Origin: Nonomuraea muscovyensis
GTDB taxonomy: Bacteria > Actinomycetota > Actinomycetes > Streptosporangiales > Streptosporangiaceae
Direction of reading: 5' to 3'
Assembly: GCF_014207745.1 (NCBI RefSeq)
Contig: NZ_JACHJB010000002.1
Location: 2,790,001-2,854,000, forward strand
DNA length: 64,000 nt
Numbering within the stretch: position 1 is the first letter of the stretch; every line of letters begins with the position of its first letter. The notes below the pieces were generated by a model. It had not been told where the DNA came from. It did not search any database and saw only the letters and a program-made list of their open reading frames with translations. Shown one piece after another: positions 26,549 through 35,769 of this stretch. Made by a program: the position numbers and the translations under genes.

Positions 26549-28189
26549 TCAGTCGAGGTAGTCGCGCAGCACCTGGGACCGGGACGGGTGGCGCAGCTTG
26601 GACATCGTCTTCGACTCGATCTGCCGGATGCGCTCGCGCGTCACCCCGTAGACCTTGCCGATCTCGTCGAGCGTCTTGGGCTGCCCGTCGGTGAGGCCGA
26701 ACCGCATCGACACGACGCCCGCCTCCCGCTCCGACAACGTGTCGAGAACGGAGTGCAGTTGCTCCTGCAGCAGCGTGAAGCTGACGGCGTCGGCCGGGAC
26801 GATGGCCTCGGAGTCCTCGATGAGGTCGCCGAACTCGCTGTCACCCTCCTCGCCCAGCGGCGTGTGCAGCGAGATGGGCTCGCGGCCGTACTTCTGGACC
26901 TCGACGACCTTCTCGGGCGTCATGTCCAGCTCGCGGGCCAGCTCCTCGGGCGTGGGCTCGCGGCCGAGGTCCTGCAGCATCTGCCGCTGGACCCGGGCCA
27001 GCTTGTTGATCACTTCGACCATGTGGACCGGGATGCGGATGGTGCGCGCCTGGTCGGCCATGGCGCGGGTGATCGCCTGCCGGATCCACCACGTGGCGTA
27101 GGTGGAGAACTTGTAACCCTTGGTGTAGTCGAACTTCTCGACCGCACGGATCAGGCCCAGGTTGCCCTCCTGGATCAGGTCCAGGAACAGCATGCCGCGG
27201 CCGGTGTAGCGCTTGGCCAGCGAGACCACCAGGCGGAGGTTGGCCTCCAGCAGGTGGTTCTTGGCCCGGCGGCCGTCCTCGGCGATCCACTCGAGCTCGG
27301 CCCGGACGTCGACCGGGAGGGTCTCCGCCTCGGGGCTGCCCAGCTGCTCCTCGGCGAACAGGCCCGCCTCGATGCGCTTGGCCAGCTCGACCTCCTGCTC
27401 GGCGTTGAGCAGGGGGACCTTGCCGATCTGCTTGAGGTAGTCCTTGACCGGGTCGGCGGTGGCGCCGGCGGCGGCGACCTGCGCGACCGGGGCGTCATCG
27501 TCGTCGTCGGACAGGATGAGGACCTCGTCCTCGGTCTTCTCGGTGGCGACGGTGGCGACCACGTCGGCCGGCTTGGGCTCGTCGTCGGAGTCGTCGTCGG
27601 ACTCGGTCTCGGTCTCGCCCTCGGCGACGATCTCGTCGTCGTCGATGGCGATGTCCTCGAGGTCCTCCAGCTCCACGTCGCCGTCGAGCTCGATGTCCTC
27701 GTCGTCGTCCACGCCCTCGACGGGCTTCGGCTTGGTCTCGGCAGGCCCAGCGGTCTCAGGCTTGGCCTTCTTGGCGGCCGGCGCCGCCTTCTTGGCCGCC
27801 GGGGCGGCCTTCTTGGCGGGAGCCGGCTTCTTGGCAGCAGCCTCGGCCTCGGCGGCGCCCACGACCGCGGTCACGGTCTCGGGCTGCTGCTCCTTGGCGG
27901 CCGCTGCGGGCTTGGTCTTGACGGGGGCGGCGGTGCGGCGCTTTGCTGGACCACGAGACTTCTTCGGCGCAGCCGAATCCGCGGCGGTCACCACCACGGT
28001 CACGCCCTCTTTACTGAGGTTCCGCAAGAACGCGGCGGCGTGCGACATGGGGATGTCCGCCTCCTCGAAGGCCTGGCGGACGTCCTCGGACTCGAGGAAA
28101 CCCTGCGAGCGCCCACGCTCGAGCAGTCGCTGAATGACGGGCTCGTTCAGCTCTTGTGGCTTCGAGCGAGTCGAACTTGCAGGCGACAC
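26549..28189 (-). CDS. hrdB: Principal RNA polymerase sigma factor, HrdB/SigA type
   Basis: 546 residues. From about residue 240 (DPVKDYLKQIGKVPLLNAE) it is the conserved sigma-70 core: region 2 with RYTGRGMLFLDLIQEGNLGL and FSTYATWWIRQAI, region 3, and region 4 ending RERIRQIESKTMSKLRHPSR and a terminal YLD. The N-terminal 240 residues are specific to actinomycete HrdB: a helical entry, a Lys/Ala/Pro repeat of the AAPAAKKA type, then a very acidic tract (Asp/Glu-rich, about residues 170-230). GTG 28189 is favoured by GAGAGG 5 nt upstream; a GTG two codons earlier is possible. It directs most housekeeping transcription. Confidence 0.95.
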   Translation of the reverse strand: MSPASSTRSKPQELNEPVIQRLLERGRSQGFLESEDVRQAFEEADIPMSHAAAFLRNLSKEGVTVVVTAADSAAPKKSRGPAKRRTAAPVKTKPAAAAKEQQPETVTAVVGAAEAEAAAKKPAPAKKAAPAAKKAAPAAKKAKPETAGPAETKPKPVEGVDDDEDIELDGDVELEDLEDIAIDDDEIVAEGETETESDDDSDDEPKPADVVATVATEKTEDEVLILSDDDDDAPVAQVAAAGATADPVKDYLKQIGKVPLLNAEQEVELAKRIEAGLFAEEQLGSPEAETLPVDVRAELEWIAEDGRRAKNHLLEANLRLVVSLAKRYTGRGMLFLDLIQEGNLGLIRAVEKFDYTKGYKFSTYATWWIRQAITRAMADQARTIRIPVHMVEVINKLARVQRQMLQDLGREPTPEELARELDMTPEKVVEVQKYGREPISLHTPLGEEGDSEFGDLIEDSEAIVPADAVSFTLLQEQLHSVLDTLSEREAGVVSMRFGLTDGQPKTLDEIGKVYGVTRERIRQIESKTMSKLRHPSRSQVLRDYLD

Positions 28190-28431
28190 GAACACCTCTC
28201 GAACGAACGCGTGGCGACAATGGACCCAGATGCCCGCTGGGGGGCTGATGCCTCTCTCGGAGATCGGTGAGGCCGTGCGGACCGCGACGGACCTGCCCAG
28301 CATTGTGGCACGACCTCGCGCTCCATACGGCCACCTCCCGGCGGTTGACCTCCACCCTAGGCCGACCCAGACAGTAGTGCGTACGTAAGCGCGCCACCGA
28401 TACCCGAAAGCAACCCTTATGACTGTTTCAT

Positions 28432-30525
28432 TCAGTCACTCTTCGTGGCGGGCGGCACGTGGATGGCCAGGGCGGTAACGTCATCGTCTTGTTCATATCC
28501 CGACAACATCCGGTCAACCAGGAAGTCCAGCAACATGTGCGGACTTCTCACGACCTCAGGCGGCGCTTCGGTCACAACACTGCAAATCTCCGCGAGTCCC
28601 GCGTCCAGCCCGCGCTTGCGGTTCTCCACCAGACCGTCGGAGTAGAGCACGGCGGTGTGGCCGGGCGGGACCACGAACCTGAACTGCCGGCGGCTCGTCG
28701 GCCAGCCCAGCGGCGTGCCGGGCTGGGCGTCGCACAGCACGGCCGTGCCCTGCGGCGAGACGAGGACGGGCGGCGGATGGCCGGCGAGCGCGAGGGTGCC
28801 CTCACCGGTGACGGGCTCGACGACCATGTAGGCCAGAGTGGTGACCTGCTCCTCCTCCTCGGTCGCGTCGAAGACCCGGTCGAGGCCGGTCAGCACGGCC
28901 GCGGGCGGCGGGTTGGTCAGCGCCAGCGCCCGCATGGCGTTGCGGATGCGGCCCATGCCCGCCGCGGCCTTGACGCCCTTGCCCATGACGTCGCCGACGA
29001 CGGCCGCGACCCGCCCGTCCTGGAGCACGAACGCGTCGTACCAGTCGCCGCCGACCTGCACGTGGCGGCTGCCGGACCGGAACCGCTGGGCAAGCTCCAG
29101 GCCCCTGATCACCGGCAGGCGGTCGGGCAGGAGGCTGCGCTGCAGCGTCTCGGCGGTGCGGTGCTCACGCTCGAACAGCGTCGCCCGCTCGACCGCCAGC
29201 GCGCACTGCCCGGCCAGCGCCTCGAGGAAGACGCCGTCCTCCTGCGAGATCTTCTGCGGCCGGGTGAACGAGAAGCGCAGCGCGCCCAGCGCGCGGCCCG
29301 CGGCCAGCAGCGGCAGGCCCACCCAGGCGCGCTCGTCGCTGTTGGTCAGGTAGTTGGCCAGCACGCGCTCGTCGCCGCCCGCCTCCAGAAGCTGCGACTT
29401 CAGGCTCTCGGGCGACTCGGCGAACACCGGCCTGCGGCTGTTGACCGCCATGGTCATCACGCTGGAGTGGGAGAGCGGGATCTCCTCGCCGGTCGTGCCG
29501 GACGCCTCGGGGACGCCCTCGCCGTTGACCAGCTTGAGCGCGGCCCGGTCGGTGTCGAGCAGCGCGACCGCGGACCGGTCGGCGGCCAGCGCGGTGCGGC
29601 CCACGTCGATGATGACCTGCACCACCTGCTCGACCGTGAGCGCCTCGGCCAGCATCGCGGTGGCGCCCTGCAGACGCGCCGTGCGCAGCGCAGCGGCGCC
29701 GAGCTGGTCGGTCAGCCGGCCGCGCATCTCCTCGGCCTCGCGCTGGGGCGTGACGTCGGTGTTGGCGCCGACCCACTCGACCACGCGACCGTGGCGGATG
29801 ATGGGCACGGCACGCACCTCGAAGTGTCGGTAGCCACTGGCGCGGGTGCGCACCCGGTAGTTCCACTCGAACATGGTCCGGCCGCGCAGCGCCTCCTTCC
29901 AGGCCTCCTCGGTCTGCTGGCGCTCCTCGGGGTGCACCACGTCGAGCCAGCCGTGCGCGAGGTACTCCTCGAGGCCCTGGCCGGTGATGGCGCGCCACTG
30001 CGGGGCGTCCTCGACCACCGTGCCGGTGGGCGAGGTGATCCAGACGAGCTGCGACTGCGCCTCGACCAGCGAGCGGTAGCGCTCCTCGCTGCGGCGCAGG
30101 TCCTCCTCGGTCTGGCGGCTCTCGGTCACGTCCATGCCGATGAGCGCCACGGCCCGTAGTTCGCCCGTGTCGTCGTGGACGGGCGAGAACGACAGCGACC
30201 AGTGGCGGGTCTCGCCCTCGGGAGTGCGGACCCGTACCCGGCTCTCCGTGACGGGCGCGTCGCTCTCGACGACGCCCTGCACCGCGTGGGTGACGATCTG
30301 GGCGAGGTCGGCCGCGAGGGCCTCGGCCGGGGCGCGCCCGGCGAGCCGCTCGGCCGGCACGCCGACGACGTCGCTGAACACGTCGTTGGCCCGCTGGAGG
30401 CGGCCGTCGGGGTCGAGGAAGGCGAAGGCGAACTGCGCCTCGGAAAGCAGGCCCTTGAACAGGGCGGAGTCTGAGATGTCCACATCCGACTCCCGGGGAC
30501 GGGGAACGGAGGTCTCGGCGCTCAT
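28432..30525 (-). CDS. PAS-PAS-GAF-SpoIIE (PP2C-type) serine phosphatase
   Basis: 697 residues, cytosolic. Domains in order: PAS 1 (about 25-135, FAFLDPDGRLQRANDVFSDVVG), PAS 2 with PAC (about 142-270), GAF (about 288-440) and a SpoIIE/RsbU phosphatase domain (about 455-690). The phosphatase metal residues show as GGDWYDAF, VVGDVMGKG and DDDVTAL. Such proteins dephosphorylate anti-sigma antagonists of the RsbV/SpoIIAA kind, or act as orphan sensors in streptomycetes. No RsbV or RsbW gene is adjacent. ATG 30525 has GGAGG 6 nt upstream. A TGACTG/CAGTCA hairpin overlaps the stop. Confidence 0.92.
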   Translation of the reverse strand: MSAETSVPRPRESDVDISDSALFKGLLSEAQFAFAFLDPDGRLQRANDVFSDVVGVPAERLAGRAPAEALAADLAQIVTHAVQGVVESDAPVTESRVRVRTPEGETRHWSLSFSPVHDDTGELRAVALIGMDVTESRQTEEDLRRSEERYRSLVEAQSQLVWITSPTGTVVEDAPQWRAITGQGLEEYLAHGWLDVVHPEERQQTEEAWKEALRGRTMFEWNYRVRTRASGYRHFEVRAVPIIRHGRVVEWVGANTDVTPQREAEEMRGRLTDQLGAAALRTARLQGATAMLAEALTVEQVVQVIIDVGRTALAADRSAVALLDTDRAALKLVNGEGVPEASGTTGEEIPLSHSSVMTMAVNSRRPVFAESPESLKSQLLEAGGDERVLANYLTNSDERAWVGLPLLAAGRALGALRFSFTRPQKISQEDGVFLEALAGQCALAVERATLFEREHRTAETLQRSLLPDRLPVIRGLELAQRFRSGSRHVQVGGDWYDAFVLQDGRVAAVVGDVMGKGVKAAAGMGRIRNAMRALALTNPPPAAVLTGLDRVFDATEEEEQVTTLAYMVVEPVTGEGTLALAGHPPPVLVSPQGTAVLCDAQPGTPLGWPTSRRQFRFVVPPGHTAVLYSDGLVENRKRGLDAGLAEICSVVTEAPPEVVRSPHMLLDFLVDRMLSGYEQDDDVTALAIHVPPATKSD

Positions 30526-30719
30526 GCTCGGCACCTCCGTCGCGTGCCAGGGTCTCCCACGCGGCACATCTCCATAACTGTGTATCGGCGTAGCGCGGCT
30601 CCGGGCGACCGGATCCTGCAGTACATCATCGGCGATGGGCATGCGCGGACGGAAGTCCCGGCAGCCATACCATCAACGCATCCTGTCAAAGTCGCTCCAC
30701 GTTGCGCAGCAAGATCAGG

Positions 30720-31289
30720 CTACTTGGCCTTGGCCGCTCGCTTGGCCTCCTGTTTGGCGGCCCGGACGCGACCCAGCGTGTCGGCGTCGATCACATCCGC
30801 CACCGACCGGAAGGACCCCTCCTCGCCGTACGGCCCCGCCGCCTCGCGCCATCCTGGCGGCCGGACGCCCAGTTGCTTGCCGAGCAATGCCAAAAATATC
30901 TGGGCTTTCTGCTTGCCGTAACCAGGAAGCGACTCAAGCCCGCGGAGAAGGTCTTTGCCGTCGGCGGCCTCGGTCCAGATGCGCTCGGGCCGGCCGCCGT
31001 GGTGTTCGACGAGGTAGGCGGCCAGCTGCTGGATCCTGGCGGCCATCGAGGAGGGGTAGCGGTGCACGGCGGGTTTCTCGGCCAGCAACGCGGCGAACTC
31101 TTCGGGGTCGTAGGAGGCGACCTCCTCGGCGGTGAGGTCGCCTCCGAGCCGCTGGCAGATCGTGTAGGGCCCGGCGAACGCCTGTTCCATCGGGATCTGC
31201 TGGTCGAGCAGCATGCCGACGAGGAGGGCGAACGGACTGCGGCCGAGCAGGTCGTCGGCCTCCGCCCGCTGGGCTAGCTGGATGCGCAT
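30720..31289 (-). CDS. HhH-GPD-type base-excision DNA repair protein
   Basis: 189 residues. SLPGYGKQKAQIFLALLGKQLG is a helix-hairpin-helix of the HhH-GPD glycosylase superfamily (LPGxGxxKA). The N-terminal LLGRSPFALLVGMLLDQQIPMEQAF is the conserved entry (Q-x-x-P/S-motif) of a short actinobacterial group annotated as HhH-GPD base-excision repair. The catalytic Asp is not obvious at the usual place, so activity is uncertain. ATG 31289 has no clear SD. It lies upstream of the SpoIIE phosphatase gene (194-bp gap) on the same strand. Confidence 0.85.
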   Translation of the reverse strand: MRIQLAQRAEADDLLGRSPFALLVGMLLDQQIPMEQAFAGPYTICQRLGGDLTAEEVASYDPEEFAALLAEKPAVHRYPSSMAARIQQLAAYLVEHHGGRPERIWTEAADGKDLLRGLESLPGYGKQKAQIFLALLGKQLGVRPPGWREAAGPYGEEGSFRSVADVIDADTLGRVRAAKQEAKRAAKAK

Positions 31290-31442
31290 GGGAACAGCTT
31301 CGCACGAAAGGAGTTGCCGAGAAGCGAACACAGGCGTAGTGGAGGCTTGACACGAGCCCGAGAAGAGATGGAATGGGAGCGCAAGTCGCCTGCGACCATT
31401 CCTAGGGGTTTGCCCCTGGGCATCCAGAGGAATCTGACACCT

Positions 31443-31667
31443 ATGCTCGCTCTGGCCACACGCTTCCTCAAGGAGCCGGTCAGTCTCAGGCTGGCCGAGG
31501 AGTTCCTGACCGTGCCCGTGGACACGATCGACCGTTGCGTCGCCGACGTGTGCGCCTGCACGCAGCACCTCGGGATCTCGGCGACTCCCGAGATCGTGGA
31601 ACGCATCGCCCGCGAGCACCTGCTCGCGATCGTCAACTCCACCCCGCCGCCCCGGTCTCCCCGATAA
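31443..31667 (+). CDS. Small helical protein of unknown function
   Basis: 74 residues starting MLALATRFLKEPVSLRLAEEF, with two Cys in VADVCACTQHLG. Composition suggests a four-helix soluble protein; no signal or membrane segment. I do not recognise it. ATG 31443 has AGAGGA 11 nt upstream. The leader between 31347 (TTGACA, a possible -35 box) and the start folds into two potential hairpins: GGAATGG/CCATTCC at 31370-31402, then GGGG/CCCC near 31405-31418. A longer in-frame start at 31314 is less convincing because that part is basic and lacks structure. Confidence 0.6.
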   Translation: MLALATRFLKEPVSLRLAEEFLTVPVDTIDRCVADVCACTQHLGISATPEIVERIAREHLLAIVNSTPPPRSPR

Positions 31668-31712
31668 CATCGAGGTCACCGGGCCGCGTTCTACGCACCG
31701 TTTGCGCCTGGA

Positions 31713-33335
31713 ATGCGAGAGAGTGAGGGCGTGCGCCGACACCGACGAGATCCCAGGGAGAGCACTCCACCGGACGAAGTGTTCAAGGAAATGGTCCAGG
31801 CGGCACGCGAGCTGCTCGCCGTGCGCAGCCCCCTTGACGCGGAGTTGATGGTATCCGACATGATCGGCGCCTGGTGGGGCCGAAGGGTCCGGGGCGGCGA
31901 CGTCGAGCAGGTGCTCGGCGAGGGGCTGGTCGACTACGCGGCCAAGGCCGGCACACCGGCGTCACTGACGCTGCTGATCTGCCTGGCCTACCTCGGCACG
32001 GCGCGCCAGGGCGCCAAGGCGGAGGGCGCGGCGCTGGCGATGATGGAGTCGGGCGTGGCGCGGCCGGGCTGGGCCGACCGGGTGGGCGCGGTCAAGCCCA
32101 CGGGCTGCTACGTCTCCCGTGACGCCTACGGCGACCAGGACACCGTGATCTGCACCTTCGCCTACCGCTTCGGCGAGGGCGAGCAGGCGCGCGCCGGGCA
32201 GGAGCCGAATGAGCGGGGGCGCGCCCATCCGGTCGGGCAGGGTCGCGAGCACCACGCGCTGGTCATGGTCGTCGACCACAACATGTCGGGCATGGCGCGC
32301 GACGCCTGGGTCTCCTCCCACGTGGACAAGCTGCTCGAACAGGCCCGCGCCGAGGCGGCCGGGAACCCGATGCTGCTGTTCGAGGAGATCGAACCCCAGC
32401 AGGCCAGGGCACTGCTGGAGTCGGCGATGAAGGCCACCGGCGAGCCGAAGACCACGCCGCCGGTCAGCGACAGTTACAGCGCCTACCACGCCTTCGCCCG
32501 GGCCCGGCTCAAGGCGCTGCCCCCGGGCCGCAAGCGCCCGGCGCCGCTGCACATCGAGGCGCCCTACAGCCGCGAGCGGCGGGCCATGCTCGCCGCGGAG
32601 TTCCTCGCCTCCGACGCGGCCGAGCACCTGTCCGACCCGTCGGCCGCCTCACGCTGCGCCGACCACATCATCGACTACGGCTGCGAGCAGGATTTCAGCC
32701 GGCCGCTGCGGGTCAGCCCGACCAAGTGCGAGACGTTCCTGCTCGACTGGCTGCCGCGCAAGGTCATGCTGAGCACGGCCGAGCAGGAGGCCATGCCGCA
32801 CGTGCTGGCGGCGTGGGTGCGCTTCGCCGCCGTCCGCACCGGCCTGCCCGAGCGCGGGCTGAAGGCCACGCTGGACGCGGTGTGGGAGGCGATCGGCAAG
32901 TTCCCCGAGGCCTACCGCGATCCGACCTCGTTCGGGCTCGACCGGGCGCTGCTGGGGCGGCTGCTGCCCGACGGCGACCTGTCGGCGCTGGCCAGGCGCG
33001 TGTTCGCGTTCCCCTTCCTGCAGGGCGTGCACAACGGCGTCACCCTCGACGACCTCAACCCGGCCGACGAGGCCGACCGGCGCACGCTGCTGGAGATCGA
33101 CCACGTCGGCCCGATCGACGAGGAGCACCTGGCCTGGCACGAGGAGATCGCGACCCGGCTGTGGGAGGGCGACCCGCCGCAGTTGTGGGAGGCGGCGCAG
33201 CGGCTGCTCGACCTGGGCCACGACCGCCACGACGTGCTGCACGTGCTCATCGAGATCGCCGAGCGCATCGGCGACGACCCGGACGAACTGGCCTCCGCCC
33301 TCGACGATATCGCCGACATTCCCGACGGGATCTAG
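31713..33335 (+). CDS. Conserved-looking 540-residue protein of unknown function
   Basis: 540 residues, soluble, no signal peptide. The N-terminal third is helical, with an early GAWWGRRVRGGDVEQVLGEGLVDYA element. The centre has HHALVMVVDHNMSGMARDAWVS and a Pro-rich hinge. The C-terminal end is acidic (LWEGDPPQLWEAAQRLLDLGHDRHDVLHVL then DDPDELASALDD). This last helical pair with H-x-x-x-x-L-H resembles the tail of plasmid- and SEC-C-associated actinobacterial proteins, but I cannot name the family. The start may be GTG 31731, which has a better purine stretch upstream than ATG 31713. It stands alone between two short gaps. Confidence 0.75.
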   Translation: MRESEGVRRHRRDPRESTPPDEVFKEMVQAARELLAVRSPLDAELMVSDMIGAWWGRRVRGGDVEQVLGEGLVDYAAKAGTPASLTLLICLAYLGTARQGAKAEGAALAMMESGVARPGWADRVGAVKPTGCYVSRDAYGDQDTVICTFAYRFGEGEQARAGQEPNERGRAHPVGQGREHHALVMVVDHNMSGMARDAWVSSHVDKLLEQARAEAAGNPMLLFEEIEPQQARALLESAMKATGEPKTTPPVSDSYSAYHAFARARLKALPPGRKRPAPLHIEAPYSRERRAMLAAEFLASDAAEHLSDPSAASRCADHIIDYGCEQDFSRPLRVSPTKCETFLLDWLPRKVMLSTAEQEAMPHVLAAWVRFAAVRTGLPERGLKATLDAVWEAIGKFPEAYRDPTSFGLDRALLGRLLPDGDLSALARRVFAFPFLQGVHNGVTLDDLNPADEADRRTLLEIDHVGPIDEEHLAWHEEIATRLWEGDPPQLWEAAQRLLDLGHDRHDVLHVLIEIAERIGDDPDELASALDDIADIPDGI

Positions 33336-33370
33336 GTCCTGTCGCTCATGGCGCACGTCCCGCCGCCCGC

Positions 33371-33497
33371 GGCGGTCCGCTGAACGCTGTTCGCCATAAG
33401 CGCACACCATGCAGCCTGTGGCGGTCCGCTGAACGCGGCCCGCCATAGGCGCACACCATGCGGCCTGTGGCGGTCCGCTGAACGCGGCCCGCCATAG
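33371..33497. repeat. Tandem repeat, 2.6 units of 49 bp, ending at a promoter-like box
   Basis: Units at 33371, 33420 and 33469 (partial). Each contains GGCGGTCCGCTGAACGC and CGCCATA. The third unit runs into TAGAAT at 33495-33500, a good -10 match, only 8 nt before the ATG of the thioesterase gene. Confidence 0.85.
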
Positions 33498-33508
33498 AAT
33501 CCCGTTCT

Positions 33509-34279
33509 ATGTCGATGTACAGGCGTCTGGCGGCGGGTCGCTACCTGGCGGCCGAGCACACGCAGGGGCCGTGGGATCCGGGTACGCAGCACATGGGTCC
33601 CGTCACCGCCCTGATCGTGCACGAACTGGCGCGGACCGCGCCCCGGCCGGGCCTGGAGATGTCGCGGCTGGCGGTGGACGTGTTCGGGCCGGTGCCGGTC
33701 GGTGAGCTGGAGGTCCGCACCGATGTCGTCCGCGACGGCAAGCGGGTGCAGTGCCTGGCGGCGAGCGTGTCGGCGGACGGCCGCGAGGTGTGCCGGGCCA
33801 CCGCGTGGCGCATCCGGGAGGCCGGCACGCCGGCGACGCCCGTGCCCGGCCCGCCCGCGCCCGGCCCGCCGCCGTCGCCGGACGACCGATCGTCGTGGCT
33901 GAGCACCGGATTCGGGTACGGCAGGGCGATCGACTGGCGGTTCGTCACCGGCGGGCCGATGCGGACCGGGCCGGCCACGGTGTGGGGCAGGCTGACGGTG
34001 CCGCTGGTCGGGGATGAGGAGATCAGCCCTCTGGAGCGGCTGGCGGTGTTCGCCGACAGCGGCAACGGCGTCAGCCACGCCCTCGACTTCGCCACACACC
34101 TGTTCGTCAACGTCGACCTGACCATCTCCCTGTTCCGCGCGCCCGCCGGGGAGTGGGTCTGCATGGAGGCCGCCACCGTCATCGGCCCGGCGGGGCGGGG
34201 CCTGACCCGGTCCACCCTGTACGACGAGAGCGGCGAGGTCGGCACGGCGACGCAGACGCTGTTCGTCGCGCCGCGGTAG
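33509..34279 (+). CDS. Acyl-CoA thioesterase-like protein (double hot-dog)
   Basis: 256 residues. The pattern is two hot-dog domains: an N-terminal one (residues about 1-105, with AAEHTQGPWDPGTQHMGPVTALIVHEL) and a C-terminal one (about 140-256, with FADSGNGVSHALDF and MEAATVIGPAGRGLTRSTLYD). A Pro-rich linker at about 110-127 joins them. This matches actinobacterial thioesterase-family proteins that hydrolyse acyl-CoA. No ribosome site is visible; the TAGAAT box 8 nt upstream suggests a leaderless mRNA. It lies 22 bp before pxpA and may share its transcript. Confidence 0.82.
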   Translation: MSMYRRLAAGRYLAAEHTQGPWDPGTQHMGPVTALIVHELARTAPRPGLEMSRLAVDVFGPVPVGELEVRTDVVRDGKRVQCLAASVSADGREVCRATAWRIREAGTPATPVPGPPAPGPPPSPDDRSSWLSTGFGYGRAIDWRFVTGGPMRTGPATVWGRLTVPLVGDEEISPLERLAVFADSGNGVSHALDFATHLFVNVDLTISLFRAPAGEWVCMEAATVIGPAGRGLTRSTLYDESGEVGTATQTLFVAPR

Positions 34280-34301
34280 CCGGGCACGCGATGATGGGTG
34301 C

Positions 34302-35057
34302 ATGGTGATGGACCTCAACGCCGACCTGGGCGAAGGCTTCGGCATCTGGCGGCTCGGCGACGACCTCGCGCTGCTCGACCTCGTCACGAGCGCGAACGTG
34401 GCCTGCGGGTTCCACGCCGGCGACCCGGTGACCATCAGGCGCACCTGCGCGGCGGCCGTCGACCGCGGCGTGTCGATCGGGGCGCAGGTCTCCTACCGCG
34501 ACCTGGCCCACTTCGGGCGGCGGGAGATGGACGTGGAGCCCGAGGAGCTGTGCGCCGAGGTGCTCTACCAGCTCGCCGCGGTCGACGGCATCGCCCGGGC
34601 GATGGGCGGGCGGGTGTCGTACGTCAAACCGCACGGCGCGCTGTACAACCGGGTCTGCCGCGACGAGGAGCAGGCGGCGGCGCTGATCGACGCCGTGGCC
34701 GACTACGACCCCTCGCTGCCGGTGCTGACGCTGCCGGTGTCGGTGGTCCACGCGATCGGGGCGGCCGAGGGGGTGCCCACGGTGACCGAGGCGTTCGCCG
34801 ACCGGGCCTACACGTCCGCGGGCACGCTGGTGCCGCGTCGCGAGCCGGACGCGGTGATCCACGACGAGGGGACGGTCGTGGAACGCGCCGTGCGGATGGC
34901 CGTGGACGGGATGGTCACGTCGGTCGAGGGCACGGCGGTGACGGTGGGGGCGCGGTCGATCTGCGTGCACGGCGACACGCCGGGCGCGGTGCGCCTGGCG
35001 CGGGCCGTGCGCGACGGGCTGCTGGAGGCCGGGGTGGTCCTCCAGGCGTTCACGTGA
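34302..35057 (+). CDS. pxpA: 5-oxoprolinase subunit A (LamB/YcsF family)
   Basis: 251 residues. MDLNADLGEGFG and ANVACGFHAGDP are the family's opening motifs, followed by YVKPHGALYN. PxpA with PxpB and PxpC cleaves 5-oxoproline (pyroglutamate) to glutamate using ATP, a metabolite-damage repair and salvage pathway (established). The start is ATG 34302 or 34308. The order pxpA-pxpB-pxpC is the standard one; here an 88-bp non-coding gap separates A from B. Confidence 0.93.
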   Translation: MVMDLNADLGEGFGIWRLGDDLALLDLVTSANVACGFHAGDPVTIRRTCAAAVDRGVSIGAQVSYRDLAHFGRREMDVEPEELCAEVLYQLAAVDGIARAMGGRVSYVKPHGALYNRVCRDEEQAAALIDAVADYDPSLPVLTLPVSVVHAIGAAEGVPTVTEAFADRAYTSAGTLVPRREPDAVIHDEGTVVERAVRMAVDGMVTSVEGTAVTVGARSICVHGDTPGAVRLARAVRDGLLEAGVVLQAFT

Positions 35058-35145
35058 CCGGCGGGGCGGACGGCAGCGGGCCGAATGCCGGAGTGCGCGT
35101 GGTGACCGGCGCGCGGGTGGGGCGCGTGCGGGCGGGGGCGGGGAC

Positions 35146-35769
35146 GTGATCCGCAGGGTCGGGGAGCACGGGCTGCTCGTGGAGACCGGGGCGCTGGAGA
35201 TCTCGCACCGACTGGACGCCCTGCTGCGCGACCGGGCGCCCGAAGGGGTGGTCGAGGTCGTGCCGGGGCCGGAGACGGTGCTCGTGGTGGCGCCCGGCGC
35301 GAACCAGGACCGGCTGCGCACCGCGCTCGGCTCGCTGCTCGCCGGCGCCCGCGACGCCGCCGCCGAGCCCGGAGGCGGCCCCGAGGGGGCGGCCGTGGTG
35401 ACGGTCCCGGTGGTCTACGACGGGGCGGACCTCGACGCGGTGGCGGAGCTCGCCGGGCTGACGGCCGAGGAGGTGGTCGCCCGGCACACCGGGCGTGAAC
35501 TGGTGGTGGGATGGCTGGGGTTCGCTCCGGGGTTCGCCTATCTCATCGGGCTGGACCCGGACCTGCACGTGCCCCGGCTCGACACGCCGCGCACCTCGGT
35601 GCCCGCCGGGTCGGTGGCGGTCGCGGGGCCGTACTCGGCGGTCTACCCCAGCGCGTCGCCCGGCGGCTGGCGGCTGCTGGGGCACACGTCGCTGCGGGTG
35701 TGGGACACGGGGGCCGTGCCGCCGTCGTTGTTCCGGCCGGGCACGCGGGTGCGGTTCGAGCGCGCATGA
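35146..35769 (+). CDS. pxpB: 5-oxoprolinase subunit B (KipI family)
   Basis: 207 residues. The C-terminal part has VGWLGFAPGFAYLIGLD and TPRTSVPAGSVAVAGPYSAVYP, the conserved KipI/allophanate-hydrolase subunit 1 motifs. The N-terminus is short and starts directly at IRRVGEHGLLVE. GTG 35146 follows GGGGAC. Its stop overlaps the pxpC start (ATGA), so the two are translationally coupled. Confidence 0.93.
   Translation: MIRRVGEHGLLVETGALEISHRLDALLRDRAPEGVVEVVPGPETVLVVAPGANQDRLRTALGSLLAGARDAAAEPGGGPEGAAVVTVPVVYDGADLDAVAELAGLTAEEVVARHTGRELVVGWLGFAPGFAYLIGLDPDLHVPRLDTPRTSVPAGSVAVAGPYSAVYPSASPGGWRLLGHTSLRVWDTGAVPPSLFRPGTRVRFERA

Noticed and set aside
33371..33497. Repeats considered as a CRISPR array
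   Set aside because: Units are contiguous with no variable spacers, and no cas gene is near. The other tandem arrays fail for the same reason.
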